From UBA5734 sp964528645 (GTDB taxonomy: Bacteria; Bacillota; Clostridia; Saccharofermentanales; UBA5734): a stretch of DNA of 34,199 bases. Within the stretch, counting starts at the first letter, position 1; each line of letters begins with the position of its first letter. The position numbers and the translations under genes are program-made. The notes under the pieces are model-generated. The model had not been told where the DNA came from and ran no database searches. It saw only the letters and a list, made by a program, of their open reading frames with translations. Where the stretch lies: the NCBI GenBank assembly GCA_964528645.1, contig CAZGSR010000029.1:1-34199 (forward strand), read 5' to 3'. Of the stretch, positions 29,023 to 34,199 are shown in pieces.

Positions 29023-30540
29023 ATGGATCAAACGACCAGCCCGTACGTCCTGGAAATGAGGGAAATCACCAAATCATTCCCAGGCGTCCTGGCTTTGGAT
29101 CGAGTCAGTCTTAAAGTCCGGCCCAGCACCGTCCACGTGCTGTGTGGTGAAAATGGCGCTGGCAAATCAACCTTGATGAAAGTCCTGAGCGGTGAGCACG
29201 TGGTCGATTCCGGCGAAATTTATTTCAACGGTGCCAAGCTGGAAAACCAGAACACCAAGGCGGCCTTGAACATGGGCATCGCCATGATTCACCAGGAACT
29301 GAGTCCGGTCATGGACATGACGATTGCCGAAAACATCTTCCTCGGTCGCGAGCCTTCAACTGGCGGTGGCGTCCTGAATATGTTCGTTGATTTCAAGTCT
29401 ATCTATGAAGAAACACAAAAACTGCTCGACAAGTTGGGTTTGAAGTACAGTCCCCGCATGAAAATGCGCGATCTGAGCATTGCCGCCCAGCAATTGATCG
29501 AAATCACCAAGGCCATTTCCCGCAAAGCGTCCCTGATCATCATGGATGAACCGACCTCGGCGATCACGGACAAAGAAGTCGACATGTTGTTCGACCAGAT
29601 CGCCGATCTCAAAGCCAACGGGGTCGCGATCATCTACATCACCCACAAAATGAACGAGATTTTCCAGATCGCTGACGACATCACCGTCATCCGCGACGGC
29701 CAGTATGTTGATTCAGGACCTGCCACTGTTTACACGGAAAATAAGTTGATCAGCCAGATGGTCGGCCGTGAAATCACCAACATCTTCCCCAAGCTGGAGG
29801 CCGAAATCGGCGACGTGGTGCTAGAGGTCCGCAACCTGACTCGCAAAGGAGTCTTTGAAAACATCAGTTTCCAAGTCCGCAAAGGAGAAATTTTCGGTCT
29901 TGCCGGACTGGTTGGAGCTGGGCGCACGGAAGTCGCCCGAGTTATCTTCGGCCTTGATCCAGCAGACAGTGGCGAAATCCTGATGCATGGCAAGCCGGTC
30001 AAAATCCGCAACACCACAGCTGCGATCAAAAACGGAATCGCCATGGTTTCCGAAGACCGCAAAAACGAAGGGCTGGTCCTAGTCCGCTCCTGTCTGGAAA
30101 ACATCTCACTCGCCAATCTCAATAAATTCGCACCCGGCTTGCTTCTGAATCTGAAAAGCGAAAAAGAACTCGCCGAAAAGATGAAAGAAAAATTGCGGGT
30201 CAAGGTTCACAACCTCCAGGTCAAAGTCAGCACTCTGAGCGGAGGCAACCAGCAGAAAGTTGTCATTGCGAAATGGTTGCTGGGCGACCTGAATGTCTTG
30301 ATTCTCGATGAACCTACGCGCGGTATCGACGTTGGTTCGAAATCTGAAATCCACCGCCTGATGTCCGAACTGGCCCAGCAAGGTCTGGCGATCATCATGA
30401 TTTCATCGGAATTGCCTGAAATCCTGGGAATGAGCGACCGAGTCCTGGTCATGCACGAGGGCGAGGCCACGGGTGAAATTTCAAGAAAAGATGCTTCACA
30501 GGAAGCAATCATGACCTTAGCAACGGGGGGGAAATTATGA
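29023..30540 (+). CDS. Sugar ABC transporter ATP-binding protein (RbsA/MglA type)
   Basis: 505 residues with two fused nucleotide-binding domains, as in ribose/galactose-type importers. Domain 1 has Walker A GENGAGKSTLMKVLSG (from 42), a degenerate signature (LSIAAQQLIEITKAI) and Walker B SLIIMDEPTSAI. Domain 2 has the usual degenerate P-loop GLVGAGRTEVARVIFG, a canonical signature LSGGNQQKVVIAKWLL and Walker B VLILDEPTRGIDVG. GGGAGG lies 9 bases before the ATG. Its stop overlaps the permease start (ATGA), showing translational coupling. It energises sugar uptake together with the next two genes. Confidence 0.96.
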   Translation: MDQTTSPYVLEMREITKSFPGVLALDRVSLKVRPSTVHVLCGENGAGKSTLMKVLSGEHVVDSGEIYFNGAKLENQNTKAALNMGIAMIHQELSPVMDMTIAENIFLGREPSTGGGVLNMFVDFKSIYEETQKLLDKLGLKYSPRMKMRDLSIAAQQLIEITKAISRKASLIIMDEPTSAITDKEVDMLFDQIADLKANGVAIIYITHKMNEIFQIADDITVIRDGQYVDSGPATVYTENKLISQMVGREITNIFPKLEAEIGDVVLEVRNLTRKGVFENISFQVRKGEIFGLAGLVGAGRTEVARVIFGLDPADSGEILMHGKPVKIRNTTAAIKNGIAMVSEDRKNEGLVLVRSCLENISLANLNKFAPGLLLNLKSEKELAEKMKEKLRVKVHNLQVKVSTLSGGNQQKVVIAKWLLGDLNVLILDEPTRGIDVGSKSEIHRLMSELAQQGLAIIMISSELPEILGMSDRVLVMHEGEATGEISRKDASQEAIMTLATGGKL

Positions 30541-31547
30541 GCACCAATCCAGTCCAGACCGCAGATTCGAAAAAGAGCTTTCTTTCGGATCTCAAAACCA
30601 TGGGATTTGCCGGGATCTACAGCAAGTACGGCACGGCCCTGATTTTCATCGGCATCCTGATCCTGGCAACCATATCCAGTGATGTCTTCCTGTCCCAAAG
30701 CAATCTGACCAATGTCCTGCGCCAAGTCGTCGTCGTCGGTTTGCTCGGCTGCGGGGTCACCTTTATCATCATTCTCGGCCACATTGACGTCTCGCTCGGT
30801 TCGGTGGTTGCTCTTACCGGCACGATCGCGGCCAGTGTCATGCAGATCACACAAAACCTCCTGCTGGCTGTATTGGCAGGCATTGTCGTCGGTATTGTTG
30901 TCGGCGCCATCAATGGTTTTGTCATCACCTTCTTCAATATCCCAGCCTTCATCATGACCCTGGCGACCACCACAGTCGCCCGCGGTGCCATCCTCATCTA
31001 CACCGGCGGCATGCCCGTCTCCAATCTGGGCAATTTCAAAATTATCGGACAAGGTGACCTTGGCCCGATCCCGATCTCAGTCATCATCCTGGTTGTCGTC
31101 ATTGCCATTTCCTGGGTCCTGTTGAACCGGACCAAATTTGGCCGCTACGTCTATGCGGTCGGTGGCAATGTCAAGGCGGCAGTCGCTTCCGGTATCAATG
31201 CCAGCAACATCGTCCGCAAAGCATTTATTTACAACGGCATCCTGACCAGTATCGCTGGCATCGTGCTGATGTCCCGTATCAACTCCGGCCAGCCAGCCGC
31301 AGGCGTCGGCTACGAATTTGACGCCATCACCGGTGTTGTCGTCGGCGGCACCAGCCTGATGGGTGGTACCGGCACGATCATCGGCACGATCATCGGCTGC
31401 CTGATCGTCGGTGTCATCAACAACATCTTGAACCTCCTGAGCGTCAGCTCCTACTGGCAGCAAGTCGTCAAAGGCCTGATCATCCTGATCGCCGTCATCC
31501 TCGACGTCATGACCAAGACCGCCCGGGTTTCGAAAAAGAAAGCCTGA
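30537..31547 (+). CDS. Sugar ABC transporter permease (RbsC type)
   Basis: 336 residues with about nine hydrophobic helices. The family hallmarks are visible: FLSQSNLTNVLRQVVVVGLL, CGVTFIIILGHIDVSLGSVV, NGFVITFFNIPAFIMTLATT, GRYVYAVGGNVKAAVASGIN and GVVVGGTSLMGGTGTIIGTI, the last being the cytoplasmic coupling and pore region. It homodimerises with the double ATPase. GGGGGG lies just before the ATG, which overlaps the ATPase stop by 4 bases. The substrate is set by the binding protein downstream. Confidence 0.95.
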   Translation: MSTNPVQTADSKKSFLSDLKTMGFAGIYSKYGTALIFIGILILATISSDVFLSQSNLTNVLRQVVVVGLLGCGVTFIIILGHIDVSLGSVVALTGTIAASVMQITQNLLLAVLAGIVVGIVVGAINGFVITFFNIPAFIMTLATTTVARGAILIYTGGMPVSNLGNFKIIGQGDLGPIPISVIILVVVIAISWVLLNRTKFGRYVYAVGGNVKAAVASGINASNIVRKAFIYNGILTSIAGIVLMSRINSGQPAAGVGYEFDAITGVVVGGTSLMGGTGTIIGTIIGCLIVGVINNILNLLSVSSYWQQVVKGLIILIAVILDVMTKTARVSKKKA

Positions 31548-31751
31548 TCCATTCATTTTGCAAAACAACTTTCACGGTTCTATTGATTTTTGAAAGGGGG
31601 AAGTGCCTGGAATCACGTCCTCGAATCCCGTTTTACAAATAGGCAAAAACAACCAAATCTGCTCACACGATTGTGAAGTCCTTATGGCCCTGAGCAAACC
31701 AAGAAAACAGTCCAAGTTGTACATTTATCCAAAATACTGAGGAGGATGAAT
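31548..31751 (+). other. Intercistronic gap before the substrate-binding protein
   Basis: A 204-bp gap within an otherwise tight operon. No gene, no clear hairpin and no convincing promoter. Such gaps often hold an internal promoter or an mRNA processing site that raises binding-protein levels; the sequence does not prove either. AGGAGG ends at 31745, 6 bases before the next ATG. Confidence 0.4.
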
Positions 31752-32753
31752 ATGAAAAAAGTACTCGGTCTGATCCTGATTCTGACCATGATGGTCGCCC
31801 TCGTCGCCGGTTGCGGCACTGCTTCGACCACCACCGCAGCTCCGGCTGCCACCACTGCAGCCGCTGGCGAAACCACAGCTGCCGCCGCTGAGAAGTTCGT
31901 TGTTGGCTATACCAATCTGGCTGACACTGACGTCTTCACCATGAGCCGCAAGAACGCTTTCATCGAAGCCGTCAAAGCGGATCCGAGCATCGAAATCAAG
32001 TTCGCTGATGCCAATGGCGATATCCAGAAGCAGCTCGACCAGATCAACACCTTCATCGCCCAGAAAGTCAACGCAATCATCATCGTTCCGGTTGACTATG
32101 ACGGTATCGTCCCTGGCGTGGAAGCAGCCAACAAGGCCGGAATTCCGGTCATTGCCCTGGGCATCCAGTCCAACGGCGGCGACTATTGCTATGTCGGTTC
32201 CAAGAACTACGATGCTGGCTTCATGCAGGGCGAATTCATCGCCAAGAACCTGCCCGAAAACGGCAAAGTCCTCTATCTCGAAGGCGAACCCGGTCTGTAT
32301 CACTCCACTGAACGCAAGCAAGGCTTTGCTGACGCACTGAAATCCCGCACCGACATCACCATCCTCGACAGCGTCACAGGCAACTACGACAAAGCCAAGG
32401 GCATGAACGTCATGCAGGACTGGATCCAGAAGTATCCAAACGCCACCGATTTCCAGGCGGTTGTCGCTGCCAATGACCAGATGGCTCTCGGCGCCATGGA
32501 AGCTCTGAAAACATCCGGCCGTCTCGAAGGTGTCATGATCTCCGGCATCGACGGTGTCAAAGACGCTCTGACCGCCATCAAAGCTGGCGAAATGTCCCAG
32601 TCCATCTTCCAGAACGCAGTCGGACAGGCTGATGGTGGTTTCCAAGTCATCCAGATGCTGAAAAAGGGCGAAGATCCGGGCGAACAGTTTGAAGTACCGT
32701 TCGAATCCATCGACAGCACCAATGTTGACACCTACATGGCATTGGTCAAGTAA
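31752..32753 (+). CDS. Sugar ABC transporter substrate-binding lipoprotein
   Basis: ATG 31752 is chosen, because the ATG at 31746 directly abuts AGGAGG. A lipoprotein signal MKKVLGLILILTMMVALVAG ends at C21, which would be lipidated after cleavage. A Thr/Ala-rich linker follows (TTTAAPAATTAAAGETT). The mature part is a Peripla_BP_4 (RbsB-like) sugar-binding fold: FVVGYTNLADTDVFTMSRKN, NGDIQKQLDQINTFIAQKVN, AIIIVPVDYDGIVPGVEAAN, VVAANDQMALGAMEALKTSG, GVMISGIDGVKDALTAIKAG. It delivers sugar to the permease. Anchored outside the membrane, which supports a Gram-positive host. Confidence 0.96.
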   Translation: MKKVLGLILILTMMVALVAGCGTASTTTAAPAATTAAAGETTAAAAEKFVVGYTNLADTDVFTMSRKNAFIEAVKADPSIEIKFADANGDIQKQLDQINTFIAQKVNAIIIVPVDYDGIVPGVEAANKAGIPVIALGIQSNGGDYCYVGSKNYDAGFMQGEFIAKNLPENGKVLYLEGEPGLYHSTERKQGFADALKSRTDITILDSVTGNYDKAKGMNVMQDWIQKYPNATDFQAVVAANDQMALGAMEALKTSGRLEGVMISGIDGVKDALTAIKAGEMSQSIFQNAVGQADGGFQVIQMLKKGEDPGEQFEVPFESIDSTNVDTYMALVK

Positions 32754-32852
32754 GATCTTCTCTAATCGATCGTCCAGCAAGTGATCACGACTCAGGGCTT
32801 GTCCTTCACTTCCACTGGTTCATAGATCAACCGCTACCCTACATAAAACCTG

Positions 32853-32888
32853 CCCCCGGGGATTGACCGAAATGGCGATTCCCGGGGG
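32853..32888 (+). terminator. GC-rich hairpin after the substrate-binding protein gene
   Basis: CCCCCGGG (32853-32860) pairs with CCCGGGGG (32881-32888), loop about 20 bases. No U run follows on the plus strand, so it looks more like an mRNA stabiliser or partial attenuator than a full terminator. Downstream genes belong to the same regulon. Confidence 0.55.
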
Positions 32889-32926
32889 AGGAAAAACAAC
32901 CTGAAAATTGAAGCGAAACTAAAAGC

Positions 32927-32997
32927 CAGAGTGCCAATAACAGGCTGGATAAACAAAAGTGATTTATACAGGCTTTTGTTGCAAGACTGCCACTCTG
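32927..32997 (+). promoter_or_regulatory. Nested stem-loop between binding protein and dehydrogenase genes
   Basis: Outer arms CAGAGTG (32927-32933) and CACTCTG (32991-32997) enclose inner arms AACAAAAG (32952-32959) and CTTTTGTT (32973-32980) with a 13-base loop. It lies about 70 bp before the next start. A structured 5' leader or processing element is possible; no known riboswitch class is recognised. Confidence 0.4.
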
Positions 32998-33064
32998 AAG
33001 CATTCTTCTACAGCGATCCCGGCAAAAAATCCAACTGAAAACTATCACGAAGGGGGTTTCCAAC

Positions 33065-34069
33065 ATGGAACTCAAAATTGGCCTGATCGGAACAGGCGCC
33101 ATCGGCCGCACACACATTGAACGGATCAACAACACCCTGCAAGGCGCTCGCGTCATTGCTTGCTCAGATGTCCATACCGAGTTCGGCAAATCAGTGGCTG
33201 AAAAATATGGGCTGACCTTTTTCGCCGACGGCGAAGCCATGATCAACGATGCTTCCATCGATGCAGTTGTCGTAACCACAGCCGATCCGTTCCATGAACC
33301 CTTCGTCATGGCAGCGATCAAAGCCGGAAAATATGTGTTTGTTGAAAAACCACTTGCCCCGGAAGCTGAAGCTTGCAAGAAAATTGTCGATGCCGAAATC
33401 GCTGGCGGCAAGAAATTGGTCCAGGTTGGTTTCATGCGTCGCTACGACCCCGGCTATCGCCAGCTGAAGAAGATGGTCGCCGAAAAAACCTATGGTGAGC
33501 CTCTGCTGCTGCACTGCGCGCATCGCAACGCTTCCGTTCCTGATGATTTTACGACACCCATGTCGGTTGAAAACTCCATGATCCATGAAATTGACGTTCT
33601 GCGCTGGCTCCTGGACGAAGATTATGCGACAGCTGAGGTTGCTTTTGGCAAGAGGACCCGCAACGCCGCTGGTCATTTGCAAGATCCGCAGGTCATGATC
33701 CTGACCACCAAGTCCGGTGTCCGCATCGATGTCGAGTCCTTTGTCAATTGCAAATACGGCTATGACATCAAGTGCGAAGTCGTCTGCGAAGAAGGCACGA
33801 TCAATCTGCCGGAACCGGCTAACGCGATGATTCGCACCAATGCTTCCCGTGTCACCCCAATCTGTTCCGACTGGTCCCAGCGCTTTGTCGATGCCTACAA
33901 CGTGGAGTTCCAGGAATGGATCAATGCCACCAAGGCCGGCCGGGTTGATGGTCCGACGGCCTGGGACGGCTACGTTGGCCAAGTCACTGCCAAAGCCGCC
34001 TCCAAAGCCCGCGAAGCCGGCACCGTCGTCAAGATCGAAATCGAAGACTGCCCGGAGTTTTATCGCTAA
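33065..34069 (+). CDS. Gfo/Idh/MocA oxidoreductase (inositol-dehydrogenase-like)
   Basis: 334 residues starting MELKIGLIGTGAIGRTHIER, with the NAD(P) Rossmann motif GTGAIG at 10-14. VFVEKPLA (E94-K95-P96) is the family motif, and MIHEIDVLRWLL (H174, D177) holds active-site-type residues as in inositol 2-dehydrogenase. It would oxidise a ring sugar, inositol or sugar derivative brought in by the adjacent transporter; the exact substrate is not readable. AAGGGGG lies before the start. The next gene, a TIM-barrel isomerase, begins 25 bp later, which fits an inositol-like or keto-sugar route. Confidence 0.92.
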   Translation: MELKIGLIGTGAIGRTHIERINNTLQGARVIACSDVHTEFGKSVAEKYGLTFFADGEAMINDASIDAVVVTTADPFHEPFVMAAIKAGKYVFVEKPLAPEAEACKKIVDAEIAGGKKLVQVGFMRRYDPGYRQLKKMVAEKTYGEPLLLHCAHRNASVPDDFTTPMSVENSMIHEIDVLRWLLDEDYATAEVAFGKRTRNAAGHLQDPQVMILTTKSGVRIDVESFVNCKYGYDIKCEVVCEEGTINLPEPANAMIRTNASRVTPICSDWSQRFVDAYNVEFQEWINATKAGRVDGPTAWDGYVGQVTAKAASKAREAGTVVKIEIEDCPEFYR

Positions 34070-34093
34070 GGCCATCCAAGGAGGAACAATCCC

Positions 34094-34199
34094 ATGAAAA
34101 TCGCCTTTGACGTTGACGTCCTCGCCAAGCAGATGAGCATCAATGACATGGTCCACCAGGTGGCCGACTGGGGTTACAAGTACATCGAACAGTCACCCC
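34094..34199 (+). CDS. TIM-barrel sugar isomerase/epimerase (3' partial)
   Basis: Starts ATG 34094 behind AAGGAGGA and runs off the window end. The visible 35 residues, MKIAFDVDVLAKQMSIND then MVHQVADWGYKYIEQSP, match the start of xylose-isomerase-like TIM barrels (IolE/IolH, hydroxypyruvate isomerase, sugar epimerases). It belongs to the operon of the LacI-controlled transporter. A broken gene of the same superfamily lies at 27258-27573. The exact reaction cannot be given from this fragment. Confidence 0.75.
   Translation, partial: MKIAFDVDVLAKQMSINDMVHQVADWGYKYIEQSP

Noticed and set aside
29190..29205. GAGCACGTG-like word inside the ABC ATPase gene
   Set aside because: Only one half of the palindrome is matched (GAGCACGTGGTC) and it is within coding sequence; likely chance.
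31548..31751. Possible internal promoter before the substrate-binding protein gene
   Set aside because: TTGTAC-like and AT-rich words exist, but no correctly spaced -35/-10 pair could be defended.

Overview
The window looks like an accessory-rich stretch of a Bacillota (Clostridia-like) chromosome of moderate GC. The grounds are strong GGAGG-type ribosome binding sites, a lipoprotein sugar-binding protein with a Ser/Thr/Ala-rich linker, an ECF riboflavin transporter behind an FMN riboswitch, and DUF4143 ATPases, an AlbA_2 regulator and a zinc-ribbon/CD225 protein of kinds common in that phylum. No rRNA, tRNA, CRISPR array or phage module was seen. The taxonomic call is inference from gene style only.

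Layout. 1-1.1 kb: 3' part of an SPFH/band-7 gene and a small Arc-like protein. 1.1-4.3 kb: a graveyard. It holds an AbiEii-like tail, a RelB/DinJ antitoxin whose YafQ-type toxin is split by a ~611-bp non-coding element with 8-bp target duplication and ISL3-like inverted ends, a Fic gene with a large internal deletion, and the 3' end of a group II intron. 4.3-8.4 kb: an AlbA_2/ATPase-type regulator with a stop at codon 3, a zinc-finger protein of unknown role, a DsbA/FrnE-like oxidoreductase and a short-chain dehydrogenase. 8.7-10.5 kb: a two-gene sugar cassette (D-lyxose isomerase-like cupin and DUF4432 epimerase-like) behind a strong promoter whose spacer is an 18-bp palindrome. 10.8-16 kb: a DUF3427/DUF3883-like putative nuclease, a VOC protein, an AbiEi fragment, GC-rich 52-bp tandem repeats and two related AAA_14/DUF4143 ATPases. 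16.3-18.4 kb: a zinc-ribbon/CD225 membrane protein, the FMN-riboswitch-controlled ECF S component and an acidic protein of unknown function. 18.5-23.5 kb: sbcC and sbcD, and divergently a YkvA-like protein. 23.5-26.3 kb: GNAT acetyltransferase, a third DUF4143 ATPase and an alpha/beta hydrolase. 26.5-27.6 kb: a broken aldo/keto reductase behind an intact MerR-type promoter, and a broken TIM-barrel isomerase. 27.7-34.2 kb: an intact sugar regulon: LacI-type regulator, ABC ATPase, permease, substrate-binding lipoprotein, Gfo/Idh/MocA dehydrogenase and the start of a TIM-barrel isomerase. Palindromic GAGCACGTGCTC operators flank the regulator and overlap the transporter promoter.

Two repeat families tie the left half together. 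One is an 87-bp element with imperfect inverted ends (GTGCCAGG...CCTGGCAC), present as three full and several partial copies, repeatedly at the 3' ends of genes, where it supplies or abuts the stop codon. The other is a 52-bp GC-rich unit with a TCGCGCGA core, in short tandem arrays at ~2.0-2.5 kb and ~13.0-13.5 kb together with a shared GACCCCGACCT hairpin. The strongest candidate for an undescribed entity is the repeat-carrying, protein-less, ISL3-like insertion inside the toxin gene, together with the gene-end 87-bp repeats.
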